From: Knufia peltigerae | Lineage: Eukaryota > Ascomycota > Eurotiomycetes > Chaetothyriales > Trichomeriaceae | Direction of reading: 5' to 3' | Length of the DNA: 64,000 nucleotides | Assembly (NCBI GenBank): GCA_030247855.1 | Contig: JAPDRN010000017.1 | Location: 328,160-392,159 of the forward strand | In this document: piece after piece, positions 44,346 through 54,914 of the stretch | How positions within the stretch are numbered: the first letter of the stretch is position 1 | Layout: each line of letters starts with the position of its first letter | Program-made: the position numbers and the translations under genes | Notes under the pieces: generated by a model | The model's input: only the letters and a program-made list of their open reading frames with translations | Database searches by the model: none | Told to the model about the DNA's origin: nothing

Positions 44346-45600
44346 ATGGCTGCCAACGGTAACGGCGAGTCCAATGGCTACACCACTGGCACGGGCTCTG
44401 AGAAAATCAACACCGAGATTGTCACCCTCACACGCTTCCTGACTGAAGAGCAATCAAAACACAAGGAAGCAACTGGTGACTTTACGTAAGTCCTTCCTCT
44501 CTCCCCTTGGTTGCGCCGTACACTACAGGCATGGGACTGACATGATATCTGCAGACTACTATGCCACGCCCTCCAGTTTTCCTTCAAATCCATCTCCTAC
44601 TACATCCGTCGAGCCACATTGATCAACCTGACCGGTCTGGCCGGCTCTTCAAACACAACCGGTGACGACCAGAAGAAGTTGGATGTCATTGGAAATGATC
44701 TGTTCGTTGCCGCCATGAAAGGCTCCGGAAAATGCAGAGCACTGGTCTCGGAAGAGGAGGAGGATATCATATACTTTGACGAAAGCCCAAATGCGAGATA
44801 CGTAGTCGCCTGCGACCCAATTGACGGTTCGAGTAACCTCGACGCTGGTGTCAGTGTGGGCACGATCTTTGGTATCATGAAGCTGCCGGACAGCGTTGTC
44901 GGAGAGAAGCCTAAGCCCGAGGATCTTCTGATGCCAGGAACGGAGTTGATTGCTGCTGGGTACGATTTTGTTCTTCACCTTACTGAGAAAATAAGAAATA
45001 CTGACATACTCTGTGCCCAGATTCACCATGTACGGTGCCTCGGCTCAACTGGTCATCACCATGAAGGGTGGTACGGTCAACGGCTTCACCTTGGTACGTT
45101 TCCGCGATCGATGTCCCCCAAAGAATACATTGCTAACCGTGTGGTCACTATAGGACAACTCTCTGGGTGAATTCATCCTCACACATCCCGACATGCGCAT
45201 CCCCAGTAAACGGGCAATCTACTCGGTCAACGAAGGAAACAGCTCTTATTGGGACGACAAGACGAAAGCATACTTTGAGTCTCTAAAGTATCCCGCGAAA
45301 GAAGGTGGCAAGCCCTATTCGGCACGATACATCGGGTCAATGGTTGCAGACGCATACCGGACGCTCCTGTACGGCGGTATCTTCGCATACCCTGCCGACA
45401 AGAAGAGTCCCAAGGGCAAGCTGAGAATCTTGTACGAATGCGCGCCCATGGCGATGGTCATGGAGAACGCAGGTGGGAAGGCGGTCAACTCGAAGATGGA
45501 GAGGATGCTGGAAGTCAAGCCTACGAGCATCCACGACCGATCGGGTATCTTTATGGGCAGTCCCGAGGAGATGGATAAGGTTCTTGAGGCGCACAAGTAG
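44346..45600 (+). CDS. fbp1: Fructose-1,6-bisphosphatase
   Basis: Gluconeogenic enzyme that hydrolyses fructose 1,6-bisphosphate to fructose 6-phosphate; cytosolic, inhibited by AMP and fructose 2,6-bisphosphate. Exons are 44346-44485, 44555-44959, 45021-45093 and 45154-45600, giving 354 aa, the usual length. Three introns of 60-70 nt with GTAAGT, GTACGA and GTACGT donors. Key motifs: EIVTLTRFL near the N-terminus (AMP-site helix), SEEEEDIIYF (metal Glu), CDPIDGSSNLDAGV (metal and phosphate site), the TMYGASAQLVIT region, NEGNSSYW, ARYIGSMVADAYRTLLYGGIF and LLYECAPMA-like LYECAPMAMVMENAGGKA. All canonical residues are present. Confidence 0.96.
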
Positions 45601-45979
45601 GGGATTATACTCAAGTTGATTTTATTTGTATGGTTAGAGACGACAAAAGTAAGAATGATGTGGTGAGGATCAAGTTCGAAGAGTGATGATGATGGGTATT
45701 TTGAGTGTGGGTATCTATACCCTGTGAACAGCATGGTCGATATGTCAGGATGCGAATATGACGATGATGGACCCAAGGAGGCAGCTGGGGAGTTATTTTC
45801 ATTATCCATTATAGTTGTTTCCACGAAATTGAAACGGATGCAAAGAAGACATTGACAGTGGATACGAAAGCGGTCAAATATATATCAATTTACGAGAAGA
45901 GTATTGTTATCGTCCGTCCTCGCTCAGTCATCCTGGTAGTCATTACTATTCGATATGTAAACAGTTTTACAAGTTCTAT
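45601..45979. other. Convergent 3' region, fbp1 / cnl2
   Basis: 379 bp with ATGATGATGG near 45685. No gene seen. Confidence 0.6.
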
Positions 45980-46795
45980 TTACACAGTCTGCAACCGTGC
46001 CCTGAACTCTGCGAGGGCATCGACCACTTCCTTTTCAATGCCCTGTTGCTGCTGCTGCTGCTGCTGCGAATGTATTGACGTGCCGTCGTCGTTGCGTCCA
46101 TCCACACCACTCTGTTGTCCACTGACGCGAGTTTGCGAGAACCGACCGTATCGTAAATCACTCAGGTTACCCAGACTCTCCTGGCACTGGGCCTGTACGG
46201 CGGCTATTTGGGCCTCGAGAGACGATATCTCGTCTTGAAGGTCGGAACTTGCAGTCTTCATCGCGTCGAGGAGAGATGTCGCGCCGTGGTGCTGTCGGGC
46301 CGTGGTCGAAGGGATCGTCGAACCGTGGGGGCCATGTAGACGGGTATCCAAATCCACTTCGACTTGATTGTCAGTCTCGACATCTGTGTAGTCAGAATTG
46401 TCCTTGTCGTTAAGTCGTGGATTTTCTTCTTCGATATCTGAATCCACACTGGAGGTGTCGTCACATTCTTGGTCTCTCGTCGTCGTCGTTTCTGACCATT
46501 TACGTTTTCGGCTAGTTGGGTTTGACTGTTCTTCCCTGGTGATCTGTCTCGCGAGACGGGTCGTCAGGAACGTGCTGCGTCGGCATTCATCACGTATCCG
46601 GCGGCGTACATCGTCTAGCGTGCCATCGCGCTGGGATTGAAGGTTTCGATAAAACGGTTTGATGTCCTTGTGGGTGGTGCGGCTCGTTGCAGAGGGAAAA
46701 AGGGATTGAAAAGAGGCGTAGGGGAGGATTGTCGGTAAAGGAGATGGGTGGAGGAGGTAAGATGTCAAGATTTGACGTTCGTTTGGTGGTGGCAT
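45980..46795 (-). CDS. cnl2: Kinetochore protein Cnl2/Nkp2
   Basis: Subunit of the inner kinetochore (CCAN/Ctf19-type) network that helps anchor centromeres. Single exon, 271 aa. The start MPPPNERQILTSYLLHPSPL is the signature opening of the Cnl2/Nkp2 domain, followed by LPYASFQSLFPSATSRTTH and then DIKPFYRNLQSQRDGTLDDVRRRI-type helices. The middle is acidic and disordered. A coiled-coil-like segment (LDAMKTASSDLQDEISSLEAQIAAVQ) follows, then eight Gln from a CAG repeat and a last helix (EKEVVDALAEFRARLQTV). Identification rests mainly on the first 60 residues. Confidence 0.85.
   Translation of the reverse strand: MPPPNERQILTSYLLHPSPLPTILPYASFQSLFPSATSRTTHKDIKPFYRNLQSQRDGTLDDVRRRIRDECRRSTFLTTRLARQITREEQSNPTSRKRKWSETTTTRDQECDDTSSVDSDIEEENPRLNDKDNSDYTDVETDNQVEVDLDTRLHGPHGSTIPSTTARQHHGATSLLDAMKTASSDLQDEISSLEAQIAAVQAQCQESLGNLSDLRYGRFSQTRVSGQQSGVDGRNDDGTSIHSQQQQQQQQGIEKEVVDALAEFRARLQTV
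46046..46067 (-). repeat. CAG-type repeat encoding polyglutamine in cnl2
   Basis: Run of GCT units on the + strand (CAG/CAA on the coding strand) giving about eight Gln before the last helix. Confidence 0.85.
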
Positions 46796-47630
46796 TGTTT
46801 TCTCCTCTTTTTTCGTGGTCGATGCGTAGTTGTAACAGTCTGCTCTGCAGAAGGTGTCGAATGATGCCTAGGTGATGCCCCCCGACTGCAGAGGCCAGTT
46901 GTACGTACACAGTCAACAGACTGCAAGATGTGGTGGGTGCGATATGCCTCGCCAAAAATCAAACTTTGAGGGTCAATGGATCATCGATGCCAATAACCAC
47001 GACTGAGAATTCTTGACAAGTGATGCCAATGGCCCGAAAAACAGATTTGATTGACAGAGTTGGGTCAGAAGTTGCCAAAAGATGTCAATGTGTTTCTTGA
47101 AGACCAAGGCTGAACAAATCTTTCTGATGCAAATGATGAGAGTGAACTGGGGTTGGTCGTCCGGTATGCCGTGACTGGATCCTCTTGTCAGGGAAGGCCA
47201 ATATCGATAGGCGACTCTTTTTCCTTGAAGACTTCCAAACTGACGACTGTTGCTAGTCTTCTGCCGGTTGTCAATATAGAACATGGAATGCGGACGTGGT
47301 GTAAAGTGGCCTTTGGAACGCGTCGCAGCGAGCCAATCAGCATCCAGGGGTCTTTTCGAGACGGTCAACTTTCTGAGGTTGTGGTCAGTCTGGACCTACC
47401 AATTCACTACTCCCGTACGCCTCCTCGAGTCTCTTGATAACACCTCAATCAAATCGTTCCTCGTCTTGCCCGAACTCAAGTTGAGTATCGGATGGGTATT
47501 TGATAGCATTAGCGCAAGCTTTCGTTTGCTGAGGGCGCACAGTTGGATTTTTTTCCTTTTCACTCCCCTGTCTCCTTCAATTCGCCCTTCTCGAAGACCT
47601 CGATTTTCATCAGATATCAATCTAATCGCC
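46796..47630. promoter_or_regulatory. Divergent promoter region, cnl2 / eaf3
   Basis: 835 bp between two divergent nuclear genes. Pyrimidine-rich tract near 47545-47590 just before the eaf3 start. No gene seen. Confidence 0.45.
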
Positions 47631-50600
47631 ATGGCACCGCAATCATCAGAGACGAAGCCAATGTACCAGAAAGATGAAAAGGCCTTGTGCTTTCATGGAG
47701 AATTACTCTATGAAGCCAAGGTCCTGGAAGTCCGGCGAGTCGACCCAAAAGACAAGACATCAGCACACGAGTACCGAGTCCATTACAAAGGATGGAAGAA
47801 TACGTAAGTTCATTACCGCCCTAAGTTTCACTGCATCTTACGCGTCCCTGTCCTGGTGATGGTAAGGCTGCACTGCCTGGCACACTCGCCGCACCTATCG
47901 CGACGGGTTAAGTGGCAGCGAGTAACAGCCTCGCGACCGCCATTCACCGCCCTACAGTGTTGTTCACAAAATGTCTCTTTTGACTGTCGCGCCGCTTGCT
48001 CTTCCAAAACAATACCCTCAAAATCTCCACTCCCCTTGATCATCGAGACAAATCCCTTGGAACCCGGAAAAAGAGATCGCTGACGATATTCCCGTGTTAG
48101 CTGGGACGACTGGGTGCCTCAGGATCGCCTGCGCAAACTCACAGACGACAATCGCGAACTTGCAGCCAATCTGAGACGCGAGGCCACCGCAGCTGTGACC
48201 AAGGCACCACCAAAGTCAACAGGCAAAACCCGTCGTGGCCAAGGATCAGAATTCGGTTCAGGTCGAGGCAGTGAAGAACGCACATCATCTGTTCCTGCAG
48301 GTGGAAGAGGCACTAAGCGTGCCAGAGATAACGACATTGAGAAGGTGTGTGTTGATCCCAAAAATCTCTCGTTCACCCGTCACTGGGTCCTTGATTCGCA
48401 ACTATCCCGTGTTGCTGTTTGCAATCTGCTTTGGATACCCGTGAGGAAGACACTGCCCTGCCTTGGAATACCTGTCCTGTGGATCTTTCCTCGTGAACCC
48501 CATCGTGCCACGTACAGTCACTGGAATCATCTGAATCACGCCTTCTTCTCCTCGAGCAAAGATCGTCAAAACACCGACACAAAAGATTTTTTGGAACTAG
48601 ACAAAGGCTACAGCTACAGCTTTGTCCAAAGTAACACAAAGCACTTTGATCCTCGCACCTGAAAGACAAGATGGATGACAATCCTGCGAACAACGATGGC
48701 AAAGCGGCGGTTCAGAGGAAGAAGCGGAGAGACCCTGTCCTCAGTGACAATCCAAACCTCGATCTGGTGGCTTATGTCCCACGCCGTGCAGCCGTCCAAG
48801 CTACCTCTCGTTTGCTAGGGCATACGAAGCCATCGGTACCGGCAACCAAACCAGCATCTAGAAAAGCACCAGCACCGGGAAATTCACCAGCACCTGCAAA
48901 GACTTCGGGACCGGTAAAAGCATCGGGACCTACGAAGATGACAACACCTAACAAGAGGAGTACTAGCCAAGTTCGTACTCGGTCGTCGACCAAACTCGAC
49001 AAAAATGCTTCCACAACTACCAAACGTGCCGAGACCTCTTATCATCAACGTCAAGCACCAATCCCTATCAATAGCAGTGCGACAGGATTCAACAATGCAG
49101 AGACACAAGCTAGCAAAGCTTTGAAAGAGAACCGAGCTGGAAGAGTCACGAAATTCAGGGCGTCATCGAATACTTCCACTGGTTTCGTGGGCAATTATCA
49201 TACCTACGTTGACGAAACGCCTATCATGCCAGATGACCGCGAAACCCCTAAGCTGCCTCCATTTCGTCCCGAGCTCAAGCGTACACTTCAGGTGGATGAG
49301 TCTGATGATGATGGTCTCATCAACGAAACCAAGAAAGAAAGAAGGATTGTCGATGACTTTATTCGCGCCGTGAGAATGGAAAGAGGCCCTGCACCTCCAC
49401 TTCCACCCGCGAGGACCAGCGCGGCTGCTTCAGATGCCACAATCTCTGACGTTGACTCAGACGCCACCATCACTGATCCTGAAGACCAAAACCCTCCTGA
49501 AGAGGTTCTCTCAAAGCCGTCTACTCAATATCCGATCTTCGATGATCGCAGAACGTCGTCTACCGGAAGTGCTCGACGAGATTTGCAGTTCGCCGGACGA
49601 GAATTACGACCCAGACACAAATTCGAACATTCTTCCCGTCGCGCACCCACCCCGATGGCGAGTCTTGCAGGAAGCCCCAACTTTGGTCCTCCACCGGTTC
49701 CCCAGGTCGCCGCCCCGTTGAACCGAGGAAATCCATTGAGTAGCCCCATGGACAGACCCAAACCGCGTTATCCCAGAACGAGTCTATGGGCGCCTCATGG
49801 CCGATATTGAGAGCAGTGGCCAACAACTCAGTCCCGGCATAAAACTGTGCTGGATTGCCCATCCCCTTCACTGTCTGGAACGCCGTTGGATATCTTTATG
49901 CTTATGTTTGACCCAAATTGGAATCCCTACCGCAGAAACACCGCAGGCCACAATCACATTTGCTGAACATGGACCCCTTGTCGTTTTGCCCCATCAAGAG
50001 CTAGATCCTAACAAGTATTTTACTATTGCACAGGAAGATGCATTTTACAATCGCCCCTCAATTCGTTTCACCATCCCTGACCACCTGAAGAACCTCCTCG
50101 TCGATGACTGGGAAAATGTCACTAAGTCAATGCTACTCGTCCCCCTTCCGAGCAAGACCCCAGCCAACTTCATCTTCGACGAATATTTTAATGAAGAAAA
50201 GCAAAATCGGATGATAGGCTCTGCGGAAGCTGATATCCTGGAGGAGTTCGTCGCTGGTTTGAAGATCTACTTCGAGAAGACCATCGGCAAATTGTTATTG
50301 TATCGGTTTGAACGCCCTCAATTGGCAGAGGTTCGTCGTACGCGATCACAACTGTGTTTCTGAGGCTAATGATTAACAACAGATGCGTAAACTGTGGGAG
50401 TCTGGTAAATACCCGGAGTGGGAAGGAAAAGGACCAGGAGATTGTTACGGCGGCGAATTCGTTGCTCGAATGCTCAGTAGGTGTCCCGTGTCGTCTCTTG
50501 CCGCAGTTTATGCTAATCTTTAACAGCCAACATGCCAGAGATTGCTGCTCAAACCAACTTGGATCAAGATCAAGTTGCCCGTTTGAAAGCTGAGCTGCTC

Positions 50601-50693
50601 AAGTTTACGAATTGGTTGTCACGAAACAGCGAACGTTTCTTCTGCGCAAAGTACGAGAAGCCAAGTCCCGAATACATTGAAAATGCTCGTTGA
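47631..50693 (+). CDS. eaf3: Eaf3/MRG15 chromodomain-MRG protein
   Basis: Subunit of the NuA4 acetyltransferase and Rpd3S deacetylase complexes that reads H3K36 methylation. Exons are 47631-47803, 48101-48344, 50034-50330, 50383-50476 and 50527-50693, giving 324 aa, the usual size. Exons 1-2 encode the chromo barrel (KALCFHGELLYEAKVLEVRR, HYKGWKNTWDDWVPQDRLRK) and a Lys/Arg/Gly linker ending RARDNDIEK. Exons 3-5 encode the MRG domain (RPSIRFTIPDHLKNLLVDDW, ADILEEFVAGLKIYFEK, LLYRFERPQLAE, PEIAAQTNLD, TNWLSRNSERFFCAKYEKP, ending SPEYIENAR). Phases fit across all joins. Intron 1 is 297 nt. Intron 2 (48345-50033, GTGTGT...CACAG) is 1689 nt and contains another complete ORF, which is highly unusual for this genome. 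The third intron uses a weak GTTCGT donor. Confidence 0.85.
48671..49810 (+). CDS. Intron-nested ORF of unknown function
   Basis: Complete 379-codon frame lying wholly inside intron 2 of eaf3 on the same strand, with ATG in a good context (gacaagATGGATG). The N-terminal part is rich in Lys, Ala, Pro, Ser and Thr (KPASRKAPAPGNSPAPAK, TKMTTPNKRSTSQVRTRSST). An acidic segment (TLQVDESDDDGLINETKKERR, then SDVDSDATITDPEDQNPPEE) leads to a Pro-rich, basic C-terminus (PKPRYPRTSLWAPHGRY). I recognise no domain, only disordered nuclear-protein-like character. It is not in phase with eaf3 exon 2. It could be a nested gene, an inserted gene, or an alternative exon joined by splices I cannot see. The eaf3 frame retained through intron 2 stops at 48662, just before this ATG. 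Confidence 0.6.
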   Translation: MDDNPANNDGKAAVQRKKRRDPVLSDNPNLDLVAYVPRRAAVQATSRLLGHTKPSVPATKPASRKAPAPGNSPAPAKTSGPVKASGPTKMTTPNKRSTSQVRTRSSTKLDKNASTTTKRAETSYHQRQAPIPINSSATGFNNAETQASKALKENRAGRVTKFRASSNTSTGFVGNYHTYVDETPIMPDDRETPKLPPFRPELKRTLQVDESDDDGLINETKKERRIVDDFIRAVRMERGPAPPLPPARTSAAASDATISDVDSDATITDPEDQNPPEEVLSKPSTQYPIFDDRRTSSTGSARRDLQFAGRELRPRHKFEHSSRRAPTPMASLAGSPNFGPPPVPQVAAPLNRGNPLSSPMDRPKPRYPRTSLWAPHGRY

Positions 50694-51261
50694 AAGCAGA
50701 CGGATCTGCCCCGTGGAGTCCAGGAAGAAGGTCAATGTTCTACGACACAGTTGCTGGAACATCATATCCACTGGACATCTATTAGGGAAGAAAATTGGTT
50801 TATTCGCGCACTGAAGGGGAACAATCATGCCATTCCACCCAAAACTCAGGTTATCAACCCCCATTGCAGCGGGAGGAGTTCTGCCTTACCAGGTGCTCTC
50901 GAGTGTGAGGCACTTGAGTCTATTCATGTCGGATTAAAACATTACACGTCAAAGGACGGAGTACATAAGACGACCAGTCTGGCAATAAGCAGATTGGCAG
51001 AACAGGCGGTCGATATTGTAGGTGCAGACAGACAGCATGAAAAATTTCCCGGTGAGAGATGGGAACTCATTGCTTTGGCATTTGTTCCCACTTTTGTTAA
51101 TTCATAACCTCGAATGGCACTCCCTCGAATAACATTCCTGCGTGCAGTGTGACAGATGTCCACGTCGGCCCCCTAACAATCCACCCTACATGGCGACTCG
51201 CTACGTAGGTACGTCAAAGTAGTTTTCATCATGTACAGCCCCCAGTTCTTTCGACCCCGAA
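50694..51261. other. Convergent 3' region, eaf3 / P450
   Basis: 568 bp. A 118-codon plus-strand frame (50751-51107) has no recognisable domain. A CTACGTAGGTACGTC motif lies at about 51201-51215. Confidence 0.5.
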
Positions 51262-52990
51262 TCAGAGCTTGCGGGATGTTATCTTGACATTCAAGGGACC
51301 CTTTTGCCAGAAAACAAAGATATCCGCCTTGTCCCACGAACGGCTCTCGGGCTGAAGCTCAAAGTCGAAGTTGTAAATTACCCGTGCTAGGGCCAGTCGC
51401 ATTTCAGCGTACGCCAAGCTACGTGAACGAGATTAGCATGCCTATTGAGGGTACAGCACCAGGGCAAAAGGATACTCACTTCATGCCCAGGCAGTTTCGT
51501 GGACCATATGAAAATGGCTGCAAGGCGTCGGTGTTGTCGTGGGCAAAGCGAGGGTCGTCAAGCCATCTTTCAGGAATGTATGAGTCTGGGAGGGTGAAGT
51601 TTGAGGCGGAATGGTACGTCGCCCAATGGGGGACCGACACTGATTTCTTTTTGTGCGTCAGCATCATAAGATTCAAAAGGACAACAAGACTCTGCCAGCG
51701 GCATACCTTTTCTGGTAACCATATCCCATCGACAAAAGCACCTCCTTCGGGAACCAGCCGTGGAAGACCGGATGGGACAGGGGGAAACATTCGAAGACCT
51801 TCCTTCAGACAGGCAAGTAGATACGGAAGCCGCGACACTTCTTGCAAGTTGATTTCCTTTTCGTCTTGGAAAGCAGATCGAACCTCGTCCTTCAACTTCT
51901 TGTAGGACCCTGGGTTCTTGAGGAGCCAGAAGGTGGTTCCGCTGAGCAATGTCGCCGTGGTCTCGCTGCCGGCCACGATGAGGATGTTGGCATTCTCCCC
52001 CATCTCGTTCAACGTCATTGCCTGCTCATCGTTGGCCCGCAGCACGTGGGACATGAAATCGGGACGGTCCTTGGGGCCGAGCTCGGCGCGTTGTTTCGCC
52101 TTTTCGAAGCTCATCTTCTGATGGTCAGATTGTTTCCGGATCAGATCGCGCGGCAGGACCAACTTTACGATCGGCATCAACCAAGGGTGCCGCTTGATCG
52201 CCTGCATGTACGAAGCCAGTTTGAATCCCAGGAAAATGAGTTCGACCCAGGGATGATAGCCGCCGCTGTCGAGGCACCCGAACGGCTCGCCGAACGCCAG
52301 GTCGCCCAGGACGTCAAAAGTCAAGAAATTGTACCATTTGGCCATGTCGACAATGCCTCCCCCGACCCCGTTCTCGGCTCGGTTTCGCAACGCAGAGATC
52401 AATTTGCCGATGTACACTTCCATGAGATCCTCTTGACTGCGAAGAGCCTTTTCGGAAAACGCGTGCGACAACAGCCGTCGCATCCGGCTGTGGTCTGCGT
52501 CGTTGGCGATGAGGATGTTGGGAGAACTCGTGAGCGTTCCACGGTATAGACGCAGATCTTTCATGAAGATCTTCTTCGTGGCCGTTCTATATCCGTAGAT
52601 GTCTTTCCACGCCTGGGGCGAGGTGAAGGACACGTCATTTGGGCCAAAGCGAACAACTGGTCCGTACTTGTCGTGGAGTTTCTTCAACTCAAATGGCCAT
52701 CTGCCGGTGACCAGCTTGTGAAGGTGAGGTAGATCCGACATGGCGTACAACTTGGGCCCAGGGACCTTTGCAAGCGGGTGGAGTGTCACATTGTAGATTG
52801 CGATGCTCGGCAGTATCAGCAAGATCTATCTCCCAACCTCAGCTTGATCCTTCTACTTGAAGCCATGTGATCGGGAATTGTTCTGGGCACTCACCAGTAA
52901 CGCACATATCTTCAAGATTGTTGGAAACTCATTGACAGCGGTTCGCTGTATGAGCTGAATCGCAGCACCTGGTTCTTTGACTGTGATCAT
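51262..52990 (-). CDS. Cytochrome P450 monooxygenase
   Basis: ER-anchored haem monooxygenase, most like the fungal isotrichodermin C-15 hydroxylase-type group, by overall pattern. Minus-strand exons: 52990-52895, 52825-51707, 51646-51480 and 51418-51262; 512 aa. Introns of 60-70 nt have GT...AG ends and matching phases; the second must end at AAAAG (51647) to keep frame. The spliced N-terminus gives a membrane anchor (ILKICALLILLILPSIAIYN) and the LAKVPGPK hinge. The I-helix has AGSETTATLL at residues 317-326, followed by the KEGLR (ExxR) motif and PERW. The haem loop FSYGPRNCLG has Cys457 as iron ligand, then NLAYAEMRLALARVIYNFD. It is divergent from the alpha/beta hydrolase gene. Confidence 0.93.
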
Positions 52991-53897
52991 TATGTGTGAA
53001 TTGGCAAAGCATGAAGACAAGGGTCTTGCAGGCTACTCTCCCTGGGTTTTAAGGTGGTTCAGATATTGCCATCAACATCACATATCAAGACACAAGAGAG
53101 GCCGGGGGATCTACGTAGATGCGCATGATGCATCTTCGGAGAGATTCGAGTATCGTATTTTTCTTTCAAACACTTGATATATAATACGTTCTGTAGGTTA
53201 ATCTGCCCGAACCACTTCCCCTCGATCTGGCTGACATATGTCTAGGATGTAGGGCACTAGGGCACAAGAGATGTTTCGATCAACTTGGTTCTTAGCCAAC
53301 TAATTTTGATAATATTATGGGGTTCCAAAAGCGGAGGCCACGGAGGAAGGTGCCGTGGGTCCGTGAGAGGCTGGGGCAAGATACCACAGTCCACCAGGAA
53401 CAATTGAATTAGGCCGAGCCATCCTACGCTCATCTTTGCATCCTTTCGAAGGGGGAAGACTTCATTATCTAGACCCCTCGTACTCGTACTCCGTACCAAG
53501 ACTGTCAGCCATTCGACCAGAACGGTCCGGCGGGGGTGGAGCATCGTCTCACGTCATGTCGTCCAACCTCATACCAGAATCTCGGCGTCAGGAGGGGGGA
53601 ACTTTCCCTTCCTGTGCGAAAACTGCGAAGGCCTCAATTTGCCCGGTATTTAACCCGGAAGCCCGCGGGGCTTATAGTCGCAGCACATTGCGGACAAGGA
53701 AGGACCCCGTACTGATGACCCTTTTATTTTTCTCACGCGACCGGACATTAAATATGCTTGACGGTATGGGAGAGTGAAGTTATTCTATGAAGTAACAAGC
53801 GCCTCCCCAGGACTTGAACTTTTTTGAGATCAGGATCATTCATCTTGAAGATACAGCTCTAGGGTCCAACAATCTGGAATTTTAGTCGTCCGCAACC
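52991..53897. promoter_or_regulatory. Divergent promoter, P450 / alpha-beta hydrolase
   Basis: 907 bp that should hold both promoters. Contains AAGCCC-GCG-GGGCTT (53659-53673), a perfect inverted repeat, beside TATTTAAC (about 53647) and TTATAG (about 53671). Several CGG/CCG triplets (about 53528-53760) are of the kind bound by Zn2Cys6 regulators. A CTCGTACTCGTACTCCGTACC cluster lies near 53475. Confidence 0.45.
53659..53673. promoter_or_regulatory. Inverted repeat AAGCCC-N3-GGGCTT
   Basis: Perfect 6-bp arms around GCG, in the shared promoter of two enzyme genes and about 225 bp before the hydrolase ATG. A possible regulator site; the sequence alone does not show binding. Confidence 0.4.
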
Positions 53898-54914
53898 ATG
53901 GGACAACCTTCGACTTTGGAATACACCCCGTTGCCGGAGAGGGCGCAGAAGATTGTCGAAAAGTTCATGCCGGACGAGGAGAAGATCAAGCGTGAGACGG
54001 CCTCGTTTGCTCACGTCAAGCCTCGACCTGGCGACAAGGAAGGCGATACGGAAGAGTTGGACGGGCAAGTGTTTACGCACCACTTTGTGTCTGCACCGGG
54101 AGACCACGAAGTCGTCCAGTGGCACTACGTCGAGACCGGTCGCGCCGATGGGGAAGTCGTCGTCTTCCTGCACGGGATCCCGGACGCGTGGTACCAATGG
54201 CACCACCAGATGGCCTCGCTCGCGGCCACTCACAGGTGTATCGCCGTGGACCTGAAGGGTTACGGACAGTCCGAGAAAGGAGCGGGCGACTACCGCCACG
54301 AAGGCGCCGCCGGGCAACTCTACAGCATGCTCCAGACTATCGGGCTCCAGAAGTTCAACCTGGTCACCCACGACCGCGGCACGGTCCAGGGCGACTACAT
54401 CGTCGCCGACCACCCGGACTCCGTTACCAGGTACCTGCGAGGCGAACAGCACCTGTACCACTTCAACCCTCTGGTGGCGCCCCAGGGGGACATCTTCAGG
54501 GACGCCCCGTGGACGGGCATCATGGAGAACCCGACCGAGTTCGTCGTCTGGGTTCACAACTGGGTCAGCGGCAAGAAGCCGATCCCGACCCACGAGATGG
54601 AACGAATCATCCAGGAATTCTCGCACCCGGGAATCACGCGCGCCGTCCCCCGCTACTTCAACTCGTCCACCTTCCGACAAGAATGGCTCCAGCGTCGCAA
54701 CCGACTGCTCGAGGCCTGGAGGTGCCCGGTCCTGATCATGCAGGGCTACGACAGCAAGAGTCAGCCTCGAGAGTTTTACGAAAAGGCCCGCGACTACATT
54801 CCCAACGCAGAAAGGGTCACCGTTCAGTACATCCCCGGAGGTCACTTTTGGACTCTCGAGTCACCGGCAGAGACGACGGATGCCATCAGGAAGTTTCTCC
54901 AGGGCGAAATTTGA
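53898..54914 (+). CDS. Alpha/beta hydrolase, epoxide hydrolase/dehalogenase-like
   Basis: Soluble hydrolase of the epoxide hydrolase/haloalkane dehalogenase clan. Single exon, 338 aa, ATG in good context (gcaaccATGGG). FLHGIPDAWYQW near residue 90 carries the HGxP oxyanion-hole motif. The nucleophile elbow THDRG places the catalytic Asp at residue 159, where Asp rather than Ser marks the epoxide hydrolase/dehalogenase type. The cap region (FNPLVAPQGDIFRD, FVVWVHNWVSG) has the usual Trp-rich pattern. The acid is probably the Asp in MQGYDSKSQ, and the catalytic His is 316 in PGGHFW. There is no signal peptide. GC-rich third positions suggest high expression. The substrate is unknown. Confidence 0.88.
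   Translation: MGQPSTLEYTPLPERAQKIVEKFMPDEEKIKRETASFAHVKPRPGDKEGDTEELDGQVFTHHFVSAPGDHEVVQWHYVETGRADGEVVVFLHGIPDAWYQWHHQMASLAATHRCIAVDLKGYGQSEKGAGDYRHEGAAGQLYSMLQTIGLQKFNLVTHDRGTVQGDYIVADHPDSVTRYLRGEQHLYHFNPLVAPQGDIFRDAPWTGIMENPTEFVVWVHNWVSGKKPIPTHEMERIIQEFSHPGITRAVPRYFNSSTFRQEWLQRRNRLLEAWRCPVLIMQGYDSKSQPREFYEKARDYIPNAERVTVQYIPGGHFWTLESPAETTDAIRKFLQGEI

Noticed and set aside
48671..49810. Nested ORF as an ordinary in-frame exon of eaf3
   Set aside because: It is not in phase with eaf3 exon 2, there is no good acceptor before its ATG, and Eaf3 is already full length without it. Transcript data could still overturn this.
53859..54845. 328-codon minus-strand frame
   Set aside because: Antisense shadow of the alpha/beta hydrolase, caused by GC-rich third positions.
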